Translations under genes and position numbers: made by a program
The notes under the pieces: generated by a model
Database searches by the model: none
What the model was told of the DNA's origin: nothing
The model's input: only the letters and a program-made list of their open reading frames with translations
Shown: piece after piece, positions 23,116-31,477 of the stretch
Layout: every line of letters begins with the position of its first letter
How positions within the stretch are numbered: position 1 is the stretch's first letter
Assembly: GCF_900101595.1 (NCBI RefSeq)
Contig: NZ_FMYY01000037.1
Location: forward strand, 1-36,732
Source: Paenibacillus sp. cl123
GTDB lineage: Bacteria > Bacillota > Bacilli > Paenibacillales > NBRC-103111
Direction: 5' to 3'
Length of the DNA: 36,732 nucleotides

Positions 23116-24516
23116 TCAGAAAGGAGGCCAGAGCAGAGTGCGGGCCGCGTTGAACCGTTCGTTGACATAAGCCCAGTTGACGGTATGCCACCACGCTTCG
23201 ATATATTTGGCGCGTTCATTCTGATGCTTCAGATAATAGGCATGCTCCCACACATCCAGCGGAAGCAGCGGAACGACATCCCATTGGGACAAATTCTGAT
23301 GCTTCTCCGCCTGCAAAATCTCCAGCCGGTGGCTGCGCGGGCTCCAGACGAGGATTGCCCATCCGCCGCCCTCCACCTTGTCGGCAGCGGCGCTGAATTG
23401 CTTCTGAAACGCCTCGAAGCTGCCGAATGATTTGCGGATTTCGGCGGCCAGCGGACCAGCAGGCTGCCCTCCGCCTCCGGGCTTCATGACGTTCCAGAAC
23501 AAGGTATGCAGGTAGTGCCCGGCTCCGTTGAAGGCGAGCTCCCGTTCCCAATGCTTGACTAGGTCGAAATCGCCTGTTTCACGCGCTTGCTGAAGCTTCT
23601 TCTCGGCCTTGTTCAGGCCGTCCACGTAGCTTTGGTGATGCTTGTCATGGTGGATGCGCATTGTCTTCGCATCAATATGCGGTTCCAGCGCATCGTAGGC
23701 ATAGGGCAGCGGCGGGAGGCGATGTCCGCCGATGGGCACGGCCTTGCCCGGTTCCGCGCTTGCGGGCTGAGGCGGCACCGGGGCTTGAGCCGCTGCCGCT
23801 GTCGCTCCTGCAGCCGCCGCCCCTGCCGGCTTGGCCTCAGCCGGTACGGGCATGGACCAGGTGCCCTCAAGCGTTCCGGCGCGTCCGGCTTCCTCGGAAC
23901 CCGAGGCGAGATGGATATGGACCTTGGCTTGCTCATTTTCGGCTCTGGCAGGCGCTGCTGCGGCATAGGGTCCGGGAGCGCTTGAGGCGGATCTATAGGC
24001 CCCATCGTGCTGATGGGGAGCTGGCTGACCGGCACCCGGCCCAGGACCCGGTCCATGCTCGTGCCAGTGAGCTTGTGTCGGAACTTGTCCTTGCCCCAGC
24101 CCTTGCACGGCCTGCAGCACACCGAGGAAGTACTCGGATTCGCGGATGATGTGAAGCACGACCGTCTGCACGACGGGATTGGCTTGAATGGGCGCGCTCC
24201 GCTTCATCAGCTGAAACAGCTGCTGGACGAAGGCTTGCGACTGAGCCGTGGAGGAGCGCAGCAGCTCGTGAATTTGGGCGTTCAACTGCGGCGATGGGGC
24301 CGAGGGCAGCCGGATAAGCGCTTCGATCCAGCGTATGGCTTCTGCCTCCGTCTTGGCGAATATCTCCTCCCAGTTGTCGAGCAGCTGAACATATTCGGGC
24401 TCCAGATCGGGTACGAGCTCGCGGATAACGACCGTATGCTCCCTCTCCTGCATCTTCCAGAAGCGGATTTCCTCCAAAATGCGCAGGGGCAGGAGCGCCC
24501 CATAAACGACCAGCAT
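23116..24516 (-). CDS. DUF2935-like plus superoxide dismutase fusion protein
   Basis: A 466-residue protein. Residues 1-140 are helical with ILEEIRFWKMQEREHTVVIRE and resemble the DUF2935 family, whose His/Glu pattern suggests a four-helix metal-binding fold. Residues 141-264 are a low-complexity linker rich in Gly, Pro, Ala and His (HWHEHGPGPGP). Residues 265-466 are a full Mn/Fe superoxide dismutase domain with ligands His289 (RIHHDKHH), His337 (LHTLFW), and Asp and His in DVWEHAYYL. Start: the frame opens at a TTG at 24615, but the ATG at 24516 has GGGGAGG nine bases upstream. No signal peptide is seen, so it should be cytosolic. Bacillus SodF also has an N-terminal extension, but how similar it is cannot be judged here. 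Confidence 0.85.
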   Translation of the reverse strand: MLVVYGALLPLRILEEIRFWKMQEREHTVVIRELVPDLEPEYVQLLDNWEEIFAKTEAEAIRWIEALIRLPSAPSPQLNAQIHELLRSSTAQSQAFVQQLFQLMKRSAPIQANPVVQTVVLHIIRESEYFLGVLQAVQGLGQGQVPTQAHWHEHGPGPGPGAGQPAPHQHDGAYRSASSAPGPYAAAAPARAENEQAKVHIHLASGSEEAGRAGTLEGTWSMPVPAEAKPAGAAAAGATAAAAQAPVPPQPASAEPGKAVPIGGHRLPPLPYAYDALEPHIDAKTMRIHHDKHHQSYVDGLNKAEKKLQQARETGDFDLVKHWERELAFNGAGHYLHTLFWNVMKPGGGGQPAGPLAAEIRKSFGSFEAFQKQFSAAADKVEGGGWAILVWSPRSHRLEILQAEKHQNLSQWDVVPLLPLDVWEHAYYLKHQNERAKYIEAWWHTVNWAYVNERFNAARTLLWPPF

Positions 24517-24786
24517 ATCAAAAAACCTCCCCGGGTTCTGTAGCCTTCTCCGGCCCAGGGGCGCGGCTCCAAAGGACCGCGCGGCGATGTGCCGGAATAA
24601 AAGCTCCAAAACCAATCTATGCGGGGAGACTTGTGTGATATGTCGGGCGCAGCCGGGCGGCCGCGGACTCCGCGCCCATGAGAGGGACGCGAGGCGCTTA
24701 GGCCGGATGGGGCTGGCTATCGTATGCAGGCGTGGAAAGCGGAATGCAGGCTTACCCGGCTGCCGCCGACTGCCCGATGCATTCGA

Positions 24787-25830
24787 TTACCGGGAGGTTC
24801 CGTATTTCAGCGGCTCGCCGGCCGAGGTGGACAGCGTGCGGAGGAAGCCGGTCGTCATCTGCAGATACGTTTTTTTGTGCGCGCGGTAGATCAGCTCGTG
24901 TCCGTCATTCTCCAGCATCCAGAGAGCTGAACCGGATTGCGGCTGCTGGTGTTTGTATATGTCCTGAACCATGGCGTAAGGGGCGCGCACATCCTGCTTG
25001 CCGTGAATGAAGAAGATCGGCATGGAATAGGCCGTTTCCTTGATCGTCTGATAAGGAATCTCGGTGAAGCTCACTCCGTTGATGATCGGGAAAAACATAT
25101 GGACAAGCGACTGCGAGAATTTCGGCACATTGGCAACCTGCTTCATATTGTGGTACAAGGTGTCCGGCTCCAGAATGAAGGTGCTGTCGAGAATCATGCC
25201 GTCGATCTCCTTGGTTTGCAGCGCAGCCTGCAGGGCGGTTCCGGCGCCCATCGAGAAGCCCCAGACGAAGACGCGTTCGGCTCCGCGGTCTTTGGCATAC
25301 TTGACGGCACCGAGCAGCTCCTGCGACTCGCGCAAGCCTCCTGTGACATTCCATTTGGGCTGGACATAGCCATAATCGAACATGATCACATTGAAGCCCA
25401 TCTTATGAGCGGCTTTGGCCAAGTCGTAGATAGGCACCCAAATTTCCTCGCGGTTTCCCCCATACCCATGGGAGAAGACGATCGTCTGCCGCTGGGATTC
25501 CGCGCCGGCAATAGCGGATACCGAGGGTATGAACCAGCCGGACAGCTCGGAGGAGCCGTTCAGACTGGGGAAAGTAATATCTTCGTAGGCTGCCCCGAAA
25601 GCGGCCGTCGGCGTGGAGCGCAGCGGGTCGATATGAGGACGGCCCAAAGTCCAGGCCACATAGGCATGAAAGGCGATCGCGAGACTGACAAGCAGCAGCA
25701 GGACGGACAAGAAAGCAATCAGCCAGCCTTTGTAGCGGCGCAGCAGAGAGACGCGTTTGGAAGCGATTTCAACGTTTCCGGGATGAATCGGCGCCGAGGC
25801 CGGCGTTGGCGTGTAGGGGTTGATATCCAT
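24787..25830 (-). CDS. Membrane-anchored alpha/beta hydrolase
   Basis: A 347-residue hydrolase. A soluble N-terminus of about 33 residues is followed by one membrane segment (GWLIAFLSVLLLLVSLAIAF), so the catalytic domain should face outside. The fold motifs are the oxyanion region SHGYGGNREE, the nucleophile elbow GFSMGAG, the acid in GKQDVRAP and the His in NDGHELIY. It resembles Bacillus YqkD/YfhR-type hydrolases; the substrate is unknown. GGAGGG precedes the ATG by six bases. It lies 270 bp upstream of the SOD fusion on the same strand; no clear terminator was found between them. Confidence 0.88.
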   Translation of the reverse strand: MDINPYTPTPASAPIHPGNVEIASKRVSLLRRYKGWLIAFLSVLLLLVSLAIAFHAYVAWTLGRPHIDPLRSTPTAAFGAAYEDITFPSLNGSSELSGWFIPSVSAIAGAESQRQTIVFSHGYGGNREEIWVPIYDLAKAAHKMGFNVIMFDYGYVQPKWNVTGGLRESQELLGAVKYAKDRGAERVFVWGFSMGAGTALQAALQTKEIDGMILDSTFILEPDTLYHNMKQVANVPKFSQSLVHMFFPIINGVSFTEIPYQTIKETAYSMPIFFIHGKQDVRAPYAMVQDIYKHQQPQSGSALWMLENDGHELIYRAHKKTYLQMTTGFLRTLSTSAGEPLKYGTSR

Positions 25831-26141
25831 GGGGAGCCCTCCAATTTCACTGAGATGTCTGTGGGCGGCTGACGACAGAAGGCTGACTGGCGGGAGGCGA
25901 TGGACGCCTCGAGCGCTGTCGAACCGACAGGACCAATTATCGGAAGGACCTTATAAAATTATAGTAAAGCCAGATGGACGAATCGTCAATGTTCCGCGAA
26001 AAATGTAAAGAACCTGTAATATGAGCGTAATAGTGACAAAACAGACGATAAAGAAAGGACCGCAGGATATAGGAAATCGGTAAAAAATCAGGTATAATAG
26101 ATTTCAACTGGTGAAACCGATTTTCGGGGAGTGGGAATTGG
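25831..26141. other. Divergent intergenic region, hydrolase and IclR genes
   Basis: No gene. On the minus strand TTGACG (25989-25984) and TATAAT (25963-25958) could serve the hydrolase, but the 20-bp spacer is long. On the plus strand TATAAT at 26093-26098, with no good -35, probably serves the IclR gene. GAAACCGATTTTC at 26114-26126 is a near-palindrome between that -10 and the IclR start, suited to autoregulation. Confidence 0.5.
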
Positions 26142-26885
26142 ATGGAAGATGGCAAATTAACCGTTCGTGCCGTAGAACGAGCCTTGGATATATTGCTTTG
26201 CTTCACCCAAGCTGAGGATCTGAGCTTGACTGAAATCGCCAGCCGCGTGGAGCTGCACAAAAGCACCGTGCACCGCCTGCTGGCCTCTCTGGAGGGGAAA
26301 GGCTTCGTCATCCGCGATCCGGCTTCCGAGCGCTATCGCCTCGGCTTCAGCGTCTGGGAGCTGTCCGCGAACTTGACCCATACCGACGATCCGGCGCTGC
26401 TGCTGCTGCCGGAGATGGAAAGATTGCGCGACGTGCTCGGCGAGACCGTCAGCTTGTACGTGCGCGACGGGATGGAGCGCGTCCGCGTGCAGGCCGTGCA
26501 GAGCAACCAGGCGATCCGCCGTGTTGCTCCCATCGGAGCGCGCCTGCCGCTGTACGTGGGCGCCTCCAGCAAGGTCCTCGTCGCGTTTGCCGAACGCGCG
26601 GAGCAGGAAACGCTGCTGTCGCACGCATCCTGGCCGGCTTCGGCCCGGAGTGACGCTTACCTGCAGCAGCTGCGGGAAGTGCGCGAGCTCGGCTACGCTA
26701 CGAGCGTGGAGGAGCGCGAGCCGGGCGCAGCGGCCGTCTCGGCGCCTATTTTCGACCGCAGCCACCGGCTTGCGGCCGCGCTGGCTTTGTCCGGCCCTTC
26801 CAACCGGCTGACGGTGGAGAAGATGAAGGAGCATGCGCCGGCGCTGATGGAAGCGGCCCGCCGCATGGGCAAGATGCTGAAGTAA
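26142..26885 (+). CDS. IclR-family transcriptional regulator
   Basis: A 247-residue regulator. The N-terminal winged helix has LSLTEIASRVELHKSTVHRLLASLEGKGF, and the C-terminal effector domain has GETVSLYVRDG, GARLPLYVGASSKVLVAF and a closing AAVSAPIFDRSHRLAAALALSG. Length is normal. GGGGAGTGGGA precedes the ATG. The ligand is unknown, and neighbours give no clear metabolic target; the divergent hydrolase gene is the nearest candidate. Confidence 0.92.
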   Translation: MEDGKLTVRAVERALDILLCFTQAEDLSLTEIASRVELHKSTVHRLLASLEGKGFVIRDPASERYRLGFSVWELSANLTHTDDPALLLLPEMERLRDVLGETVSLYVRDGMERVRVQAVQSNQAIRRVAPIGARLPLYVGASSKVLVAFAERAEQETLLSHASWPASARSDAYLQQLREVRELGYATSVEEREPGAAAVSAPIFDRSHRLAAALALSGPSNRLTVEKMKEHAPALMEAARRMGKMLK

Positions 26886-26948
26886 CCGGCTGCGAGGCAG
26901 CTTGAAGATTTGGAATTTGGAGACGAAGCGCCGGGACGCGCCCGGCTT

Positions 26949-27175
26949 GGCCTGCGAAACATGCCCAGCCTGCCTGGGAGATGCGTTTGGCAGCCTGCTA
27001 GAGGCGCCCGGCCTGCCTGGGAATGCGCAGCATCGAGATGAGCCGCTTGGTCAGCTCGCAAGGATGCGCTCAGCCAGCAGCCTGCGAACTGGAGGCGCCC
27101 CCGTACAGCGGCAGGCGCGCTTCGGAGGCTGCTTGATCTGCCTACGAACTGCGCTTAGCCTGCCTAAGATGCGCG
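26949..27175. repeat. Degenerate GCCTGC-type repeat cluster
   Basis: No gene is evident. A unit close to AGCCTGCCTGGGATGCG recurs: 26967-26985, 27010-27028 and 27157-27175. Related units with GCCTGCGAA or GCCTACGAA occur at 26949, 27079 and 27139, and AGCCTGC...GAGGCGCCC appears at 26992 and 27079. The spacing is irregular, so it is not a CRISPR array. It may be a decayed minisatellite or the remnant of a duplicated sequence. Confidence 0.6.
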
Positions 27176-27191
27176 CCTGCCCAGGCAAACT

Positions 27192-27219
27192 TTGCTCCAA
27201 TAAGTAAAACTTCTATAAT
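27192..27219 (+). promoter_or_regulatory. Orphan promoter pointing toward the acnA terminator
   Basis: TTGCTC (27192-27197), a 16-bp spacer and a perfect TATAAT (27214-27219). No open reading frame with a ribosome binding site follows before the terminator at 27317. Confidence 0.55.
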
Positions 27220-27225
27220 GAGGTT

Positions 27226-27358
27226 TTTAGTGTTACCTAGAAAATTCGGACTTGTCCTACTATAAACCCGGACGACCCCATTTTCATCCCCTGCGGTGCC
27301 GCCCCGCAGCATACGCAAAAAAAGCAGACAGCGAGCCGTGCCCGCCGTCTGCTTTTTT
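27226..27358 (+). ncRNA. Candidate C-rich small RNA
   Basis: A transcript of about 130 nt would run from the orphan promoter to the strong terminator at 27317-27358. Inside are a small hairpin GGACTTGTCC (27248-27257), a C-rich single-stranded part (GACCCCATTTTCATCCCC, 27273-27290) and a second hairpin CTGCGG/CCGCAG (27291-27309). Unpaired C-rich stretches are what FsrA- and RoxS/RsaE-type Firmicute RNAs use to bind Shine-Dalgarno sites. Homology to either is not claimed. Confidence 0.35.
27317..27358. terminator. Bidirectional intrinsic terminator at the acnA 3' end
   Basis: GCAGAC (27324-27329) pairs with GTCTGC (27347-27352), extended by A/T pairs on both sides, giving T runs of six or seven on either strand. 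Confidence 0.92.
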
Positions 27359-27370
27359 CTATATTTAAAA

Positions 27371-30079
27371 TTAAGCCATGATTTGACGCAATACCGTCTG
27401 AAGGATACCGCCATTGCGGTAGTAATCGACATCGACGAAGCTGTCGAGACGAACGAGCGTTTCGAAGCTGAAGGTCGATCCGTCTTCACGGGTAGCCGTG
27501 ACCGTCACTTTTTGACCTGGCTGCACGTCGTTGGACAAACCGGTGATGTCGAACGTCTCGCGGCCGGTGATGCCAAGCGTGCTCCAGCCTTGACCTTCGG
27601 CAAATTGCAGAGGCAATACGCCCATGCCCACGAGGTTGGAACGGTGAATCCGCTCGAAGCTCTCGGCGATAACCGCTTTGACGCCCAGCAGGAACGTGCC
27701 TTTGGCCGCCCAGTCGCGGGAGGAGCCGGTGCCGTATTCTTTGCCTGCGATAACGACGAGGTTCGTGCCTTGCTCTTGATACTTCATGGAAGCATCGTAG
27801 ATCGACATGACTTCGCCGGTAGGCAGGTAAGTCGTTACGCCGCCCTCGGTTCCAGGAGCCACTTGGTTGCGAATCCGGATGTTGGCGAACGTACCGCGCA
27901 TCATGACGTCATGATTACCGCGGCGGGAGCCGTACGAGTTGAAGTCTTCCTTCTTCACGCCATGCTCCATCAGGAATTTACCGGCCGGGCTGTCCGGCTT
28001 GATGTTGCCTGCAGGCGAGATGTGGTCCGTCGTAACGGAGTCGCCCATCAGAGCCAATGTTTTCGCGCCGCGGATATCGGCGATGTCGTTCAGCTCTGGC
28101 GAAAGGTTGGAGAAGAACGGCGGGTTCGCGATATACGTCGACTTCTCGTCCCAAGCGTACAGATCGCCTTCCGGTACTTCGATCGCGTTGAAGCGCGGGT
28201 TGGAACGGAATACGTCCGCATATTTCTCACGGTACAGGTCAGGGCTCATAGCCACGCCCATAGCGTCTTGAATTTCTTGAGCAGTCGGCCAAATATCTTT
28301 CAGATACACAGGCTCGTTTTTGTGATCGTAGCCGATCGGATCGTTCACCAAGTCGATGTTGACTGTGCCGGCGAGCGCATAAGCGACGACCAGCGGAGGG
28401 GAAGCCAGGTAGTTGGCTTTCACTTGAGCATGGACGCGGCCTTCGAAGTTCCGGTTACCGGACAGAACGGCGGCAACCGTCATATCGTTGTCGGCGATGG
28501 CTTTGCTAACTTCGTCCGGAAGCGGACCGGAGTTCCCGATGCATGTCGCGCAGCCGTAGCCGGCCACGTGGAAGCCAAGAGCTTCAAGCGGCTCGATCAG
28601 CCCGGCTTTTCTCAGGTAATCCGTAACGACCAGGGAGCCTGGCGTCAGACTGCTTTTCACATAACCCGGCTTGCGAAGGCCCAGGGCGACTGCTTTCTTG
28701 GCCACGAGGCCTGCGCCGAGCATAACGCTTGGGTTCGATGTATTGGTACAGGATGTGATAGCTGCGATAACAACCGCGCCAGTACCCATTTTGCTGACTT
28801 CGCCATTGATATGCGGGACGTCAACGACTTGGGCGATTTTCTCGTCGGACAGCCCGTAGCCGCCCTTCTCAACTGGAGTGCGGAGGATGCTGTTGAACGA
28901 TTCCTGCATGCTGGTCAGCTCAACGCGGTCCTGCGGACGTTTAGGACCTGCAAGGCTAGGTACGACCGACGCGAGGTCAAGCTCGATCACATCGCTGAAC
29001 ACAGGGTCAGGAGTAGCGTCTGTACGGAACATGCCTTGCGCTTTGTAGTAGGCTTCGACGAGCGCGATCTGCTCTTCGCTGCGGCCGGTGCCGCGCAGGT
29101 AGTTCAGCGCTTCGGCGTCTACCGGGAAGAAACCGATCGTTGCGCCGTATTCCGGAGCCATGTTGGCAACTGTAGCGCGGTCAGCCAAGCTGATGTTGGA
29201 AAGACCGGAGCCGTAGAACTCGACGAATTTGCCGACAACGCCTTTTTTACGGAGCATTTGGGTAACCGTCAGAGCAAGGTCGGTTGCAGTAGCGCCTTCG
29301 TTCAGCGTACCGGTCAGCTTGAAGCCGATAACTTCTGGCGTTACGAAATAGAGCGGTTGTCCGAGCATGCCGGCCTCCGCTTCGATACCGCCGACGCCCC
29401 AGCCCACAATGCCGAGACCGTTGATCATCGTAGTATGGGAGTCCGTACCTACGAGGGAGTCCGGGTAAACAAACGTTTCGCCGTCAACCGTCTTGGTAGC
29501 TGCGACAGAGGCCAGATACTCCAGGTTAACCTGGTGAACGATGCCGGTATCCGGCGGTACCGCACGGAAGTTGTCGAATGCGGTTTGCGCCCAGCGGAGG
29601 AAGCGGTAGCGTTCTTCGTTGCGCTCGAACTCGATTTTTTCATTAAACTCCAAGGCATCCTTGGAACCGAAGGCATCGACCATGACGGAGTGGTCAATAA
29701 CCAGATCGACTGGCACGAGCGGGTTGATGCGCTTCGGATCTCCGCCGGCATTCTTCATCGTATCTCTCATAGCGGCCAAGTCGACGACGACAGGCACGCC
29801 TGTAAAGTCCTGCAGCACGATACGTGCCGGGATGAAAGGAATTTCTTTGTTGGCGTCGCGCTCTACCGCCCAGTTGGCGATTTGCTTGACGTGCTCGGAA
29901 GTGATCGCTTTGCCGTCGAATTGACGGATAGCTGCTTCGAGCAATACTTTAATGGAAAACGGCAGGTTGTTGATCGTTCCTTCTCCCTGCTGCTCAAATG
30001 CCGGCAAGCTGTAGTAATTGTAGGTTTGGCTCCCTACAACGAGCTGCTGGCGGACCGAAAATTGGTCTTTGGCTGACAT
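27371..30079 (-). CDS. acnA: Aconitate hydratase, AcnA/IRP type
   Basis: Interconverts citrate and isocitrate in the TCA cycle. The 902-residue enzyme is of the AcnA/IRP1 type, which in its apo form can bind RNA in related bacteria. The [4Fe-4S] ligands are Cys444 (ITSCTNTSNP), Cys510 and Cys513 (YGCATCIGN). GTDSHTTMINGLGIVGWGVGG, GSRRGNHDVMMRGTFAN and GTGSSRDWAAKG are substrate-binding blocks. AAGGAGG precedes the ATG by nine bases. The gene is monocistronic with its own promoter and terminator. Two overlapping inverted repeats lie in its leader. A 926-codon open frame antisense to it is a by-product of codon bias. Confidence 0.97.
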   Translation of the reverse strand: MSAKDQFSVRQQLVVGSQTYNYYSLPAFEQQGEGTINNLPFSIKVLLEAAIRQFDGKAITSEHVKQIANWAVERDANKEIPFIPARIVLQDFTGVPVVVDLAAMRDTMKNAGGDPKRINPLVPVDLVIDHSVMVDAFGSKDALEFNEKIEFERNEERYRFLRWAQTAFDNFRAVPPDTGIVHQVNLEYLASVAATKTVDGETFVYPDSLVGTDSHTTMINGLGIVGWGVGGIEAEAGMLGQPLYFVTPEVIGFKLTGTLNEGATATDLALTVTQMLRKKGVVGKFVEFYGSGLSNISLADRATVANMAPEYGATIGFFPVDAEALNYLRGTGRSEEQIALVEAYYKAQGMFRTDATPDPVFSDVIELDLASVVPSLAGPKRPQDRVELTSMQESFNSILRTPVEKGGYGLSDEKIAQVVDVPHINGEVSKMGTGAVVIAAITSCTNTSNPSVMLGAGLVAKKAVALGLRKPGYVKSSLTPGSLVVTDYLRKAGLIEPLEALGFHVAGYGCATCIGNSGPLPDEVSKAIADNDMTVAAVLSGNRNFEGRVHAQVKANYLASPPLVVAYALAGTVNIDLVNDPIGYDHKNEPVYLKDIWPTAQEIQDAMGVAMSPDLYREKYADVFRSNPRFNAIEVPEGDLYAWDEKSTYIANPPFFSNLSPELNDIADIRGAKTLALMGDSVTTDHISPAGNIKPDSPAGKFLMEHGVKKEDFNSYGSRRGNHDVMMRGTFANIRIRNQVAPGTEGGVTTYLPTGEVMSIYDASMKYQEQGTNLVVIAGKEYGTGSSRDWAAKGTFLLGVKAVIAESFERIHRSNLVGMGVLPLQFAEGQGWSTLGITGRETFDITGLSNDVQPGQKVTVTATREDGSTFSFETLVRLDSFVDVDYYRNGGILQTVLRQIMA

Positions 30080-30122
30080 GTTAGCATTCCTCCTTGAGCT
30101 TGTTGAGCTTTAGTGAGTTTCA

Positions 30123-30150
30123 GTTTCATTCTGTGAAACTCGATTTCACA
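30123..30150. promoter_or_regulatory. Overlapping alternative inverted repeats in the acnA leader
   Basis: GTTTCA (30123-30128) can pair with TGAAAC (30134-30139), or TGTGAAA (30132-30138) with TTTCACA (30144-30150). Both loops are 5 bases and the stems exclude each other. They lie downstream of the -10, between +10 and +40 of the transcript, so they could be a repressor site or a leader RNA switch. Confidence 0.55.
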
Positions 30151-30166
30151 AATTAGCCTTACACTC

Positions 30167-30196
30167 AGTATACATGTTTCAGACCCACTTCGTAAA
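30167..30196 (-). promoter_or_regulatory. acnA promoter
   Basis: On the minus strand TTTACG (30196-30191), an 18-bp spacer, TATACT (30172-30167). It is about 87 bp before the ATG. Confidence 0.55.
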
Positions 30197-30331
30197 GGCT
30201 GTTTTCAATCATTTTTACTGGGTAAATGGCATACGTATGGAATGAATGCCTCTAAAGCTACTTCGAGGACACCCTGCAACTGCTGTAACCCAAGCAGCAA
30301 TAGGTAGCCGGGAGAAAGGGGATAGGCAATC

Positions 30332-31351
30332 ATGGCTTGGAAGTTGACGCTGTACGACTACATCCACCACCGCAATCTGATGGATATCGACTATACCGTT
30401 GAGCCGCTGCTGCCGATCGTGCAGGATGGCGGGTTTCTTCACCGGCAAACCCGGCTGCTTGCCCGCCGTATGGATACGGACAGGGAGCGCAGGCTCACTC
30501 CCGTGAAAAGCGAGACGCGGCTCGTCATCGACCGGGTCGAAGAGCTGCCGGGCCGGACGATCGTCGATGTGACGCTTAAGCGCAAAGCCAGCAGCCGCAT
30601 CCGGGAGACCGAGCAAGAGGAGATGCGGATCGAGCGTGAGCGCATTACCTTTCACGAGGGGCTTGAAGGCTGGTCCATCTTACGCGTAGAAATGCTTCAG
30701 TCCGAGCAGAACTTCCGTCTGAAGTCCTCCTATCCCGGCAGTCTTGTCGAGGTGGAAGAACCGGCTCTTGCCGAAGGGGAGGTCCGGGCGCCCTCTGTTC
30801 CGTTCCTGAATCCTTTGATTGTTCCCGAGCTGCAGCATGCGAAGAGGGCCGCTTACAACCGCAGGAAGGCCGCCGAATATGCCGACCTGTGGTGGGACAA
30901 AGGGAATCCCGACTATCTCACCTTCGAGGTAGACTGTACCAATTATGTGTCTCAGTGCCTCTTTGCAGGCGGAGCGCCTATGAACTATACTAATAAAAGA
31001 GAATCGGGCTGGTGGTATAAAGGACGTTCCGGCAGCCGGGAGCTGTGGAGCTTCAGTTGGGCGGTTGCGGACAGCTTGCCCTTCTTCCTGCTGACCAGCC
31101 GCAGCGGAACCCGCGGGGAGGAAGTATCCTCCGCCGGAGAGCTGGACCTGGGAGATGTCATCAGCTATGACTGGGATGGCAGCGGGCGATTCCAGCATTC
31201 GACGATCGTCACAGCCAAAGACCCGGACGGGATGCCGCTGGTCAATGCCCATACCGTGAGCAGCAAGCATCGTTATTGGAGCTATACGGATTCCTATGCT
31301 TGGACGGACAAGACGCGCTACCGGTTCGTCAAGATCGCCGATCGCTTATGA
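30332..31351 (+). CDS. Amidase_6-type (NlpC-like Cys/His) protein without a signal peptide
   Basis: A 339-residue protein. The C-terminal 170 residues fit the putative amidase domain (Amidase_6): YNRRKAAEYADLWWDKGNP, the Cys nucleophile candidate Cys202 in VDCTNYVSQCL, and His289 in GRFQHSTIV. The N-terminal 160 residues are charged and beta/helix-mixed, unrecognised. No signal peptide or membrane segment is visible, which is unusual for a wall-acting amidase; it may act in the mother cell or spore, or on another substrate. GGGGATAGG precedes the ATG. It is divergent from acnA. Confidence 0.82.
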   Translation: MAWKLTLYDYIHHRNLMDIDYTVEPLLPIVQDGGFLHRQTRLLARRMDTDRERRLTPVKSETRLVIDRVEELPGRTIVDVTLKRKASSRIRETEQEEMRIERERITFHEGLEGWSILRVEMLQSEQNFRLKSSYPGSLVEVEEPALAEGEVRAPSVPFLNPLIVPELQHAKRAAYNRRKAAEYADLWWDKGNPDYLTFEVDCTNYVSQCLFAGGAPMNYTNKRESGWWYKGRSGSRELWSFSWAVADSLPFFLLTSRSGTRGEEVSSAGELDLGDVISYDWDGSGRFQHSTIVTAKDPDGMPLVNAHTVSSKHRYWSYTDSYAWTDKTRYRFVKIADRL

Positions 31352-31399
31352 GGTGTACCGGTCGTGACTGACCTTACCTAGGGTTCGCTTTTCCTCAGA

Positions 31400-31432
31400 C
31401 CGCCATGCATGCGTTAAGGATGCGGCGGCCAT
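31400..31432 (+). terminator. Weak terminator-like hairpin
   Basis: CCGCC-AT-GCAT (31400-31410) pairs with ATGCGGCGG (31420-31428) with a two-base bulge; the following sequence is T-rich but interrupted. Confidence 0.35.
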
Positions 31433-31477
31433 TTCATTTATTTCCTACATTACTATTGATACGATCCGGAGGTTCTA

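Noticed and set aside
26949..27175. Repeat cluster as a CRISPR array
   Set aside because: Units are degenerate, spacing is irregular, and no cas genes are near.
27296..30076. A 926-codon open frame antisense to aconitase
   Set aside because: It mirrors the aconitase gene almost end to end; no ribosome binding site or family signature. Long antisense frames arise from GC-rich codon bias.
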